The position numbers and the translations under genes were made by a program. Under the pieces are notes generated by a model, which was not told the origin of the DNA, made no database searches, and saw nothing but the letters and a program-made list of their open reading frames with translations. A DNA stretch of 64,000 bases, taken from positions 90,295 through 154,294 of the forward strand of contig WIAF01000011.1 in NCBI GenBank assembly GCA_014055465.1. Direction: 5' to 3'. The stretch's first letter is position 1, and every line of letters starts with the position of its first letter. This DNA comes from Nitrospira sp. CR1.1 (GTDB taxonomy: Bacteria; Nitrospirota; Nitrospiria; Nitrospirales; Nitrospiraceae). Shown piece by piece: positions 9,628 through 17,547 of this stretch.

Positions 9628-11147
9628 CGCGCACCCCTCTCCCCATCGGCGCCATTGGCACCGGTCTGGCCATTGCGGGAATCATTGCCTACTCCCTGGT
9701 TCCGGATAAGCTGTGGCTCGTCACCCTTCTGGAAGGACTGGCCCTGGCCTGCTTTATCTGGGCCCTTGCCACCCATTTTGATCAGGTCAAACGTTTCTCG
9801 TCCCAGCGATCCACGCGAATGGGCGCCAACAGCGCGTTGATGGTCGCATTGTTTCTGGCCATCCTGGCCATCGTGAACTTTTTGGCCGCCCGACATTCAA
9901 TCCGCTGGGATTTTTCAGAAAATCAGAATTATACGCTTGCACCGGAGACCTACCGCGTTCTTCGTAATCTCACTCGAGACGTGAATGTGACGGTGTTTAC
10001 GCGAGAAAAGGACCCAGGTTACCAGGGGTATAAGGAACGCTTCGACAGCTATCGGCAAGCCAGCCCTAAGCTGACGGTTCAATTTATCGATCCGGAACGC
10101 CAGCCAAAAGTTGCCCAAAATTACGGCGTCACCCGCACCGATGTGGCGATCTTCGAAAGTGGTCCGCAATCGGTGCGCATTACGTCGCCGGCAGAAGTGG
10201 AGATCACGGGGGCTCTCGTGCGAGTGTCGAAGGACACCAAAAAGCGGATCGTGTTTTTGGAAGGCCACGGCGAACGCAGCTTGGAAGACAAAGACCGTGG
10301 CGGGATGGCGCTCACCAAGGAAGTGCTGGAAAAGCAGGGCTACGACATCGGTACGGTCACCTTACTGCAAGAACCCGCTGTGCCGAGCAACACGGATGTG
10401 CTCATCATCGCAGGCCCCCGACGCGCCATTACCAAGGAAGAGAAGGAACGCATTCAGGCCTACGTCGCTACGGGCGGCCACCTCCTCGTCTTGCTCGATC
10501 CGGACACACAATCGAGCATGGACGACCTCTTGAAGGTCTGGGGCCTCGAACTAGGGCCTGGCGTCCTTGTCGATTTGCAAGACCGGCTTGCGCAGGGCGA
10601 CCTCACAGCGCTGCTGGTCCGCACGTTTACGGATCACGAGATTACCCACGAACTCACGGCTGCCGTCTTGTTTCCGTTGGCCCGCCATCTGATCTTTCAC
10701 GAAGAACAGGGAAAAGATTGGGATTACGTTCCACTGGCGCGCACCTCGCCACGTAGCTGGGCCGAAATGGATATGAAGGGTCGGGTTGTCAGCTACAACG
10801 AAAAAGAGGATGTGCAAGGGCCATTGGCGCTAGCCGCCGCCTTGACGCCCAAACACCCGCCGGAGGAAGGCAAGCCGCGTCCTGCCGTCGTCGTCGTCGG
10901 CAATTCCGCGTTTGCCAGCAACGGGTTCATTAACTTCGTGGGGAATAGCGATTTCTTCCAGCGCACAGTGGGATGGCTCTCCGAAGAACGGGACCTGATT
11001 TCGCTCACCCCGAAGGATCCGGCACTTCGACCGTTTACGCCCAACCCGCTCCAGGAGCGAATCCTGCTCTACGTTCAGGTCATTTTCCTCCCGGCCATGA
11101 CCGTGCTCTGCGGTCTTCTGGTCTGGCGAAAACGGCGTCGTTTGTAA
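9618..11147 (+). CDS. GldG-like auxiliary subunit of ABC transporter
   Basis: 509 residues. Two N-terminal membrane helices (about residues 10-50 and 75-95) are followed by a large extracytoplasmic region and one C-terminal helix (about 480-503) with a basic tail KRRRL. The periplasmic part holds the ABC_transp_aux-type alpha/beta domain, with strands RIVFLEGHGERSLED and TDVLIIAGPRRAITKEEKE. These proteins accompany GldF-like permeases, and their exact role is not settled. The gene overlaps the permease gene by ten bases and is followed three bases later by the DUF4340 gene. Confidence 0.88.
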   Translation: MEMTRTPLPIGAIGTGLAIAGIIAYSLVPDKLWLVTLLEGLALACFIWALATHFDQVKRFSSQRSTRMGANSALMVALFLAILAIVNFLAARHSIRWDFSENQNYTLAPETYRVLRNLTRDVNVTVFTREKDPGYQGYKERFDSYRQASPKLTVQFIDPERQPKVAQNYGVTRTDVAIFESGPQSVRITSPAEVEITGALVRVSKDTKKRIVFLEGHGERSLEDKDRGGMALTKEVLEKQGYDIGTVTLLQEPAVPSNTDVLIIAGPRRAITKEEKERIQAYVATGGHLLVLLDPDTQSSMDDLLKVWGLELGPGVLVDLQDRLAQGDLTALLVRTFTDHEITHELTAAVLFPLARHLIFHEEQGKDWDYVPLARTSPRSWAEMDMKGRVVSYNEKEDVQGPLALAAALTPKHPPEEGKPRPAVVVVGNSAFASNGFINFVGNSDFFQRTVGWLSEERDLISLTPKDPALRPFTPNPLQERILLYVQVIFLPAMTVLCGLLVWRKRRRL

Positions 11148-11150
11148 GCC

Positions 11151-12521
11151 ATGGCGCGCTATTGGCCGACAGTGCTCCTGGCAGGCGTCTTTGCAGGGCT
11201 TGGCCTGTATCTCTACTTCGTCGAACTCCCTGAGCAACGGACTGAACTCGTCACTGCGACCCAGGCCAAGCAAATCCTGCCGTTTGAACAAGCTCAGATC
11301 ACCGCCTTACGGGTCCGTAGCCATTCCGGGGAAGTGGTCCTTAATCAGTCACCCGGACGGCCCTGGAATATTACCGCGCCGATTGAAACAGACGCCGATC
11401 AACGTCAGGTCCAGGCCCTTCTCCGAGCACTCATCACAGGGAAAGTCTCACGCCTGGTTGAAACTCATCCGGCGTCACTGACGCCCTTCGGTCTGGATCA
11501 CCCCTCCACGGTCGTCACTGTGAGCGCCGGCGATCGCGACGAAACCCTTTCGATCGGGGACGCCGGCCCCCTGTCCTCAACCCTCTATGTGCTCAGAGCA
11601 TCGGATGAGGCGGTGCTCCTGACCGACCTGGCGCCGAAAGACTTTCTGAATCGAACGCTCCTCTCCTTCCGGCGTAAAGAACTATTGCAATTCAACCAAC
11701 AGGACACGGAGCAACTTCGCCTCACCTATCCCTCCACCGAAATCGTACTGTACGGGATTGAGGAGAAGCCGAAGAAAAAATGGAGAATCCGCTACCCCAT
11801 CGACGCCGAAGCGGATCGCACAGAAGTCCAAGCCCTCCTCTTTCGTTTGGAAGATCTCAAAGCCCTGGCCATCGTCGATCCCGGACCTGAACGGGAGAAA
11901 CTCGCGCCGTCACTGACCAAGCCCAAGGTGAAAGTTACCGTACATGCGGCCGGGACCGACCAGGTCGTTCGCCTCTTTCAGCCAGATCCCGCCAGCGGCG
12001 AAGCCTACGCGCAAACCGCTCCGGACGGCCCCATCTATAAAATCAATCCCTCCGTCATTAAAGAACTGACGAAAGATCTGTTCGCCTTGCAGGACAAGCG
12101 GCTCCTTGGAGTCGATACGGGCGACATTGCCCTGCTCGCCGTTAAGACACGAGAAGAACAGTACACCCTGGTTCACGACCGCGATGGATGGACGCTTGAG
12201 GATCAACCGACGGAGAAATTACGGCAGGACGTTGCCGATCTGCTGGTCAGCCGGATCGTGAATCTGCCCGCGGAAGAACGTGTCCTCAAGCAAGCCGGCC
12301 CACTGGCTCCCTACGGACTCGTCGCCCCCGTTGCCGAATTTGTCGCCACCGGAAAAGACGGTCGTGTGGCTGGACGCCTGGCCCTCGGCAATCAATCAGG
12401 AGGACTACTGTATGCCATTGGCCACCGGATACCAGGCGTATTCCAGGTCCGCCCTGACCTATTGACCCAGATCCCCTCCCGGCTCGCCCTGCTCGCCAGG
12501 GGCCCGGAAACACCGCCCTAA
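11151..12521 (+). CDS. DUF4340 domain protein, last gene of the Gld-like operon
   Basis: 456 residues. One N-terminal membrane helix (about residues 5-22) anchors a periplasmic region built from repeated DUF4340-type units. Recurrent patterns are ITALRVRSHSGEVVL, WNITAPIETDADQRQVQALL, PFGLDHPSTVVTV and later WRIRYPIDAEADRTEVQALL. The duplication of the W-x-I-x-x-P-I-x-x-x-A-D motif is visible by eye. Proteins of this family nearly always follow GldG-like genes. The function is unknown; it is probably a surface or periplasmic component of the exporter. Confidence 0.88.
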   Translation: MARYWPTVLLAGVFAGLGLYLYFVELPEQRTELVTATQAKQILPFEQAQITALRVRSHSGEVVLNQSPGRPWNITAPIETDADQRQVQALLRALITGKVSRLVETHPASLTPFGLDHPSTVVTVSAGDRDETLSIGDAGPLSSTLYVLRASDEAVLLTDLAPKDFLNRTLLSFRRKELLQFNQQDTEQLRLTYPSTEIVLYGIEEKPKKKWRIRYPIDAEADRTEVQALLFRLEDLKALAIVDPGPEREKLAPSLTKPKVKVTVHAAGTDQVVRLFQPDPASGEAYAQTAPDGPIYKINPSVIKELTKDLFALQDKRLLGVDTGDIALLAVKTREEQYTLVHDRDGWTLEDQPTEKLRQDVADLLVSRIVNLPAEERVLKQAGPLAPYGLVAPVAEFVATGKDGRVAGRLALGNQSGGLLYAIGHRIPGVFQVRPDLLTQIPSRLALLARGPETPP

Positions 12522-12601
12522 ACCGCCAGCAGAGGTGTTTCCAGGAAGAGGAGGAGTATGCTACTGTGCGCCCATCGCTCTTGATTAAGGAGGATCCTTC
12601 A

Positions 12602-13018
12602 ATGATGTACTCGCGATTCCACGGTGCCGCTGTTCTGTCCTTATCTTTGTTCTTGCTCAGTGCCTGCGCGACGGAAGAAACCATGACCAGCAGCGGATCG
12701 ACGCAAGCTGCATCGGCGAGTGGGGCGATGAAAGCCGCTCCCCAGGCCTACGACTCGCTTCAGTCCTGCCTGGACCGGATCCCATCCGCGGGCACGGCCG
12801 GCAATCGCATGATCGCTGAAGAAAGCTGTCGACGGGATGAGTCGGTTCGCCAATCCATCGCAGGCAACGCAACCACCAAGAGCGCGAATCGCGCCGCAGC
12901 CGGCGCCGCCGGTGATAGTTTGGAAGCCTGCATGGCTCGCATCCCGAAAGACGGCTCAGTGGGTCAACGAATGCTGGCCGAAGAGAGCTGTCAGCGCGAC
13001 CAGGCCAATCGACGGTAA
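12602..13018 (+). CDS. Small lipoprotein with a duplicated Cys-containing motif
   Basis: 138 residues from the ATG at 12602, which follows an AAGGAGG site by eight bases. The lipobox LLSAC lies near residue 20. The mature protein has a Ser/Ala-rich spacer and two copies of a unit of about 33 residues. Both copies share S-L-x-x-C, R-I-P, G, R-M-x-A-E-E-S-C-x-R-D. Each unit has two cysteines, so two disulfide loops are likely in the periplasm. No function is known. A hairpin 29 bases downstream probably ends the transcript. Confidence 0.75.
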   Translation: MMYSRFHGAAVLSLSLFLLSACATEETMTSSGSTQAASASGAMKAAPQAYDSLQSCLDRIPSAGTAGNRMIAEESCRRDESVRQSIAGNATTKSANRAAAGAAGDSLEACMARIPKDGSVGQRMLAEESCQRDQANRR

Positions 13019-13046
13019 TCCGACATTCCGGTATGATCTATGCCGC

Positions 13047-13076
13047 GCCTCCGAAGGTGACCACGCCTTCGGAGGC
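13047..13076 (+). terminator. Hairpin after the duplicated-motif lipoprotein gene
   Basis: An 11-bp perfect inverted repeat (GCCTCCGAAGG with CCTTCGGAGGC) with an 8-base loop lies 29 bases after the stop codon. There is no clear T-tract, so it may be a weak or factor-dependent terminator that separates the lipoprotein gene from tRNA-Arg. Confidence 0.5.
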
Positions 13077-13087
13077 AGGCCTCGTTG

Positions 13088-13116
13088 TAGACAATCTCTC
13101 TGGCTTTCAGTATCGT
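13088..13116 (+). promoter_or_regulatory. Possible sigma-70 promoter of tRNA-Arg
   Basis: TAGACA (one mismatch to TTGACA) and TATCGT (two mismatches to TATAAT) are separated by 17 bases. The -10 element ends nine bases before the mature tRNA start. Confidence 0.35.
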
Positions 13117-13124
13117 ACGACGAC

Positions 13125-13201
13125 GCCCCCGTAGCTCAGTTGGATAGAGCAGCGGTTTCCTAAACCGCGGGTCGCACGTTCAATTCGTGTCGGGGGCACC
13201 A
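13125..13201 (+). tRNA. tRNA-Arg (anticodon CCT)
   Basis: A complete cloverleaf with encoded CCA. The acceptor stem GCCCCCG/CGGGGGC is perfect. The D arm is GCTC...GAGC, the anticodon stem GCGGT/ACCGC encloses the loop TTCCTAA, and the T arm carries TTCAATT. The loop gives anticodon CCT. Its 3' half, from the anticodon loop through the CCA, is repeated at 27444-27491, so this gene is the attachment site of the genomic island. The host tRNA remains intact. Confidence 0.97.
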
Positions 13202-13202
13202 A
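13155..13202 (+). repeat. Left attachment repeat (inside tRNA-Arg)
   Basis: 48 bases from the anticodon loop to one base past the CCA of tRNA-Arg. They match 27444-27491 with a single mismatch (A at 13176, G at 27465). Identity ends abruptly on both sides. Confidence 0.92.
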
Positions 13203-13206
13203 TTTT

Positions 13207-14397
13207 TCAACAAGTTAGCGAAACCTGCTCTAGCCGAATCGCCGCTTGTGCTAAATTTGTGCTAAACGTCCTTCCCGCATCGAAAATCGCCACCCCATCC
13301 CGCAAACTTTCCGGGTAATGATGCGCATACCGCTGCGTCATCATCGGCGATTTGTGCCCGAGAATCCGCTGGACCTTGTACAAGTCCACACCCGTCTGCA
13401 CCATGCGTGTCGCACAGGTATGGCGCAGATCGTGGAACCGGAAATCTGACACCTGTGCGTGCTTGAGCGCCAATCGGAAGCTGCGTCGTAGGTTGGGAGC
13501 GTCCAAGGGTGTGCCTGCCGCGCTCGTAAACACTAACTCCGAATCAATACGCCGGCCACGAGCTTGAAGGGCCTGCACGAGCGTGTGAGTGAGCGGAATT
13601 GTCCGCCGCTCCCCGTTCTTTGATTTAAACACCGTGGCTGTCCGTCGAATGAGGTCCACGCCTGCCCAGGTGAGATTGAGAATTTCTCCACATCGCATCC
13701 CCGTATGAATCGCGAAGACTATCACGTCCTGTAACCACGGTGCTGCAGCCGCAAGGAGTCGTCGCTCTTCCTCACACGTCAGCCATCGGTCACGCGTATT
13801 GTTTTCTCGCTCCATCGACACCCGGCACACCGGATTGTCCTTGGTCCATTCCCATTCGCGGCACGCCAGATTGAACGCCTTTTTCATGAGCGCCAATTTG
13901 ACCTGCCCGCCATGTACCGGGCTCAACTTGAAGTCGCAGCTTTGCCCCTGATCGTGTCTCGTTGACAGGGAGCTTACAGGATCACCTGCAAAGCAAACAA
14001 GCGAGGGAAATGGTGCTATTTCCTGGGCTACTGCGTAGCCAGAAATGTTGCTTCTCTTTTGGGGATAGAGTAATCTCGTGCCCGTTTCCTGGCAGACGTA
14101 AATGATAGCTTGCACATCCGGAAGGAGCAAGTAGATGCCATTCGGAGTCCAGCTTCGATCCTCAGCGACTCCTTCCTTGGCAGTGCGGCACCTCTCTCCT
14201 CCGTTCCAGAGCCGAACCGTCTCAACTACGACTTGCTTTCTGAGTCGAACCGAATTCTGGAAGTTCCGTTCTCCACTTCTCATCCTAATCGCAAGTCTCT
14301 CCTTTACTCTCATGCTGAATCCTAAGCGGTCGTCGCAAGGAGGATGCTCATGAAGACTATACCGGTGCGCTTGTTGGCAGCATGCGTCGGCTGGCAA
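13207..14397 (-). CDS. Tyrosine-recombinase integrase with replaced N-terminus
   Basis: Residues 165-396 are a normal phage-type integrase: the end of the core-binding domain (LALMKKAFNLACREWEW) and the full catalytic domain. The catalytic set is R235 (HTGMRCGEI), a lysine near 258-260, H322-x-x-R325 (FHDLRHT), H348 (LGHKS) and Y357 (QRYAHHY). Residues 1-160 show no similarity to the arm-binding and N-terminal core-binding domains expected there. The gene is therefore probably a 5'-truncated or rearranged integrase, with the conserved part starting about base 13910. It is located five bases inside the left attachment repeat. It may be inactive or require a partner integrase. Confidence 0.75.
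   Translation of the reverse strand: MPADACCQQAHRYSLHEHPPCDDRLGFSMRVKERLAIRMRSGERNFQNSVRLRKQVVVETVRLWNGGERCRTAKEGVAEDRSWTPNGIYLLLPDVQAIIYVCQETGTRLLYPQKRSNISGYAVAQEIAPFPSLVCFAGDPVSSLSTRHDQGQSCDFKLSPVHGGQVKLALMKKAFNLACREWEWTKDNPVCRVSMERENNTRDRWLTCEEERRLLAAAAPWLQDVIVFAIHTGMRCGEILNLTWAGVDLIRRTATVFKSKNGERRTIPLTHTLVQALQARGRRIDSELVFTSAAGTPLDAPNLRRSFRLALKHAQVSDFRFHDLRHTCATRMVQTGVDLYKVQRILGHKSPMMTQRYAHHYPESLRDGVAIFDAGRTFSTNLAQAAIRLEQVSLTC
13247..13266 (+). repeat. Possible integrase arm-binding site, left copy
   Basis: Two direct copies of TGTGCTAAA separated by two bases, within the integrase 3' coding end. The same 20-base unit recurs at 27297-27316 near the right end of the island. Tandem direct repeats at both ends are typical of integrase arm sites; binding is inferred. 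Confidence 0.5.
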
Positions 14398-14799
14398 ATG
14401 CTGTACGTATCCGGCTGGGCTTCACCTGCGTATCCTGAGCCGTCCGAACAGGAGATGCGATGGGCGATCGAACAAGCGATGGTTCAACGAGGCGGCAGCC
14501 AAACCCGTCCCGGTGAAATCAGCGTCGATAACCCCATTAATGGTATGACGATGACCCTCAAGGCGTTTACGAAATTAGGCTGTGAGCCGGCGAATCGAGG
14601 ACCAGGGTATGTCTGCTCGTATCATGTCAAGACGAAGATGAGCGCTCATTCGAACGAAGGTTCTCGACAGGGAGATAATCATGCTGCGGCGGTCAACCAA
14701 CTTCTGGAGGCCATGATGGGGGGACAAGAGGAAGTGGCTGATACCGCTACGCGACGATTCCTACGAATGGGCGATGAATGGGTCATGTCGAGGGAGTAA
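14350..14799 (+). CDS. Secreted protein of unknown function (island)
   Basis: 149 residues from the ATG at 14350, chosen because an AAGGAGG site lies six bases upstream; the ATG at 14344 is too close to that site. Residues 1-26 form a signal peptide (hydrophobic core then SGWASPAYP). The mature part begins with a short helix (EQEMRWAIEQAMVQRGG) and contains GMTMTLKAFTKLGCEPA and a second cysteine (YVCSYHVKTKM), so one disulfide is likely. It ends in a strand, GDEWVMS. The gene lies three bases before the large membrane-protein gene and is probably co-transcribed with it. No family was recognised. Confidence 0.7.
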   Translation: MKTIPVRLLAACVGWQMLYVSGWASPAYPEPSEQEMRWAIEQAMVQRGGSQTRPGEISVDNPINGMTMTLKAFTKLGCEPANRGPGYVCSYHVKTKMSAHSNEGSRQGDNHAAAVNQLLEAMMGGQEEVADTATRRFLRMGDEWVMSRE

Positions 14800-14802
14800 C
14801 GA

Positions 14803-17154
14803 ATGACCGTCATCGACAGAGGTAATGAGGCAGGCGCGAGGTCGGTACCTGATGTGTTGATTGGTCTTTTGAGTTCAGTGGCAAAAGGAAACACCGCTGT
14901 ATTTGCAAAAGATGTTTCTGAGCGAGTTATCAAGGCAGAGTGGATTAAGTGTCTCGCGTTAGGATTGCCTTGGCCCGTTGAGGTCCATGAGCGTTGGAAG
15001 GAAATAGATCCCGCCCACATGATTCCCGAAGGGGGCGGCTCCGTGCCAATCGGTTATTCCGGGTTGCGCATTCGTGGCGCAGAAATTGTTGGCTCTCTCG
15101 ATCTTTCGGGGTGCGGTTCGACGCAGTCACCGCTGCCCGCCCTGTCCCTTGAGGAGTGTATCTTCCAAGGCGAGGGACACGAAAAACCCAGTATTGATTT
15201 GTCCGAGGCTTCGCTCTGTGGTCTGAGTCTCAAAAATTCTCGATTTCGGCATTTGCGCGGCGTCGGCATGGCGGTAGCAGGTTCCGTAAAGCTGTCCGGT
15301 ATTCGCCCTTCCGATGAGAGTGACCACGCGCGCTGTTGGTGCAAGCTGTCGCTCTGTACGATAGACGGTGACTTGGTCGCGGACAACACGACGATGCGTG
15401 CGCCTGACATTGGGCAAAGCGGCGAACCTGCATTTCATGACTTCTCCGAATTGAATTGGGCAGTAAATACCTACGGCAGCCGAATCACAGGATCAATCTT
15501 GCTTCGTAAGAGCCCAGTCTTAGAGGGCGGCCTTCTAATGGATCGGGCTCATATCGGCGGAGATGTCTACATTGAAGGCGCCCAGGTAACGGCTATTAGC
15601 GGCCGACGAGCCGTTGCAATGGAGCGTGCTCGTATAGATGGTAGCTTGACGCTAGTTGGCGCCCACAACTCTGATAAGAAAATGCAATGTGCTGGCTCGA
15701 TATACTTAATGCTCTGCGAGGTTGGAGGCTCAGTCGATATCGGAAGGGTAAAGTTCCTCGTCCACACAGGGCACCGTGAAGCGCTGTATGCAATAGGCTT
15801 ATCCGTGCGCGGCTGGATTACCCTAGACACGGTCGCTTCGGAAAGACCTATCACACTGAAGGATGCTCAGATAGGCGGAAATTTGCGCGTAGAGGAGGTG
15901 CGTATCCAAACGCTCACGTCTTTGAAGAAAGGGTCATCGAGGGAAATTGAGAGTGGACTGGTTCTTAGCGGCGTGCGGGTGGCCGGGACCCTTGTGCTCA
16001 AAGAAAATGGTGTTGCCGATGGTATCGATATGACCGATGTGCGCTGCGCGACACTCCACGATAAAAAGTCTGGTTACGGCGATGCTACCAGTATCCTGAT
16101 TGACGGATTCCGTTGTGAACGTATCGATGGGATAAATGATTCTTTCGACGTTGAGGAACGGCTCAAGTGGTGGCTGCCGAAGGGCGAGCACTATCGCCCT
16201 CAACCGTATGTGCAACTTGCTCAGGTGCTCGCCAATCACGGGGAGGATGCGCTCGTCAGAAAGGTGTTATTTCACAAAGCTAAAGAAGACGCCGCTCATA
16301 CCTGGAACGATAAGATAGAGGGGAAAAAAGGACCACTGCTTAAGCGACTGGTTGAGATAACAAAACGGTCTGGCCGCCGCATTTTCTATTGGTTGGTCGT
16401 TTGGCCGTTTGGATTCTTTTTCGAGTTCGGCCTCTCACCAACTAAGGCTGTGTCCACCGTGATCGCGTTCATTGTGTTCGGATGTGCAATGTTTGGGTAT
16501 GTAGATTCAAAGAAAGCCCTAGTGGTTGCGCAGACCCCGGTTACGACCCTGGTACGTGAGGACGATGCGGATCCTCATAAATACAAGTTTGCATCTGCCT
16601 TTGTGAGTAAAGAAGTGCCCAAGAGCGAGTCGGAATCAGTGAATGGCCCCGCGTCGGTACAAAGCTCTGTATCTAGGGACTTGACGACGCCTGTGAAGGA
16701 CTCCGTACCCACGAATAAGTCGACTCCAGTGGAAGGGCGTGTGTCAACGCAAAAGCCGGTAATCGTGAAAGGGGCCCAGCCAGTGATAAAACCGGCACCA
16801 GCGAAAGAAGTGGCGTCTATAGCAGCACTAGAACCAATTCAAAAGCCAGTACCTGCGAACGCGTCGGCAGGAAAGAAGGAACAGCAACACAGTGACTACT
16901 CCGATTCCGATGTTCCCTGCAGAGACAGCATCCGTTTGCTCGTCTATGCAGCTGATGTGTTTATCCCACTGGTTGACCTTCGAGAAGAAGGAAAGTGTGA
17001 GATCGATAAGGCTAAGGGATCGGAAGTGTCTGACGGGCTGATCACGACCTTTCGTCTCATGAAGGCGCTTTATGCCATCATAGGATGGCTGGTGACCGGC
17101 GCGGCGGTAGTAACTATCTCCGGCGTCATGCGCCACCGTCTGTTGCGTGACTAA
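14803..17154 (+). CDS. Large beta-helix-like membrane protein (island)
   Basis: 783 residues. Residues about 85-440 show many short units such as LRIRGAEIVGSLDLSGC, IDGDLVADNTTMRAPDIG and DRAHIGGDVYIEGAQVTAI. Their spacing of 20-25 residues resembles pentapeptide-like or right-handed beta-helix proteins. A helical segment with YRPQPYVQLAQVLANHGED (about 460-480) follows; it is typical of a family of pentapeptide-like membrane proteins of unknown role. Two membrane helices (about 535-575) precede a Pro/Val/Ser-rich linker of about 150 residues and a last helix near 755-778. The function is unknown; it may be an envelope scaffold. It starts four bases after the upstream gene. Confidence 0.72.
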   Translation: MTVIDRGNEAGARSVPDVLIGLLSSVAKGNTAVFAKDVSERVIKAEWIKCLALGLPWPVEVHERWKEIDPAHMIPEGGGSVPIGYSGLRIRGAEIVGSLDLSGCGSTQSPLPALSLEECIFQGEGHEKPSIDLSEASLCGLSLKNSRFRHLRGVGMAVAGSVKLSGIRPSDESDHARCWCKLSLCTIDGDLVADNTTMRAPDIGQSGEPAFHDFSELNWAVNTYGSRITGSILLRKSPVLEGGLLMDRAHIGGDVYIEGAQVTAISGRRAVAMERARIDGSLTLVGAHNSDKKMQCAGSIYLMLCEVGGSVDIGRVKFLVHTGHREALYAIGLSVRGWITLDTVASERPITLKDAQIGGNLRVEEVRIQTLTSLKKGSSREIESGLVLSGVRVAGTLVLKENGVADGIDMTDVRCATLHDKKSGYGDATSILIDGFRCERIDGINDSFDVEERLKWWLPKGEHYRPQPYVQLAQVLANHGEDALVRKVLFHKAKEDAAHTWNDKIEGKKGPLLKRLVEITKRSGRRIFYWLVVWPFGFFFEFGLSPTKAVSTVIAFIVFGCAMFGYVDSKKALVVAQTPVTTLVREDDADPHKYKFASAFVSKEVPKSESESVNGPASVQSSVSRDLTTPVKDSVPTNKSTPVEGRVSTQKPVIVKGAQPVIKPAPAKEVASIAALEPIQKPVPANASAGKKEQQHSDYSDSDVPCRDSIRLLVYAADVFIPLVDLREEGKCEIDKAKGSEVSDGLITTFRLMKALYAIIGWLVTGAAVVTISGVMRHRLLRD

Positions 17155-17295
17155 AAGTCATCGAAGAAGAAGGCGAGCCGAGAGGGTGTGGAGACAACAG
17201 GGTCATGCCGTTGCTGATTGATTCAAGGTTAGTCTGATATGAGTGCTGCCGCTGGGGGGATTCCTAAACCTTATAATTCGAGAGGGAGGGAGCTT

Positions 17296-17544
17296 ATGAA
17301 TCTATCAAGTGCCGATCTTGTCAGGGCCAAGATTGATGCATTACGGAACACAGCAAAAACCGGAGAGCACCTTCACGAGGAGATGAAAGTGAATCTGACC
17401 GGATTTCTTGTACGATATGGCCTTATAGACAACGACCAAAGCATTGTTCGATCGCGGCCTGAAGCTGACCACAATTCCGGCTCTATCCACCTGTGTCCCT
17501 GGCACACCTGCGCTGCAACTCGGCACGGTATGCCTCAGTCATAA
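17296..17544 (+). CDS. Candidate lanthipeptide precursor peptide
   Basis: 82 residues starting at the ATG at 17296, which follows a GAGGGAGGG site; an in-frame ATG at 17239 has no such site. Residues 1-45 are a helical leader-like region (SADLVRAKIDALRNTAKTG, then LTGFLVRYGLI). The last 22 residues are Ser/Thr/Cys/His-rich: S61, S63, C67, T71, C72, T75 and S82. These could be dehydrated and cyclised. S-x-S-x3-C approaches but does not equal the labionin motif S-x2-S-x3-C. The stop is three bases before the lanthipeptide-synthetase gene. Precursor identity rests on position, size and composition; no known family was recognised. Confidence 0.55.
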   Translation: MNLSSADLVRAKIDALRNTAKTGEHLHEEMKVNLTGFLVRYGLIDNDQSIVRSRPEADHNSGSIHLCPWHTCAATRHGMPQS

Positions 17545-17547
17545 GAA

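Noticed and set aside
17296..17544. Labionin-forming (class III) core in the peptide
   Set aside because: The spacing is S-x-S-x3-C rather than S-x2-S-x3-C, and the synthetase keeps its zinc ligands, so labionin was not claimed.
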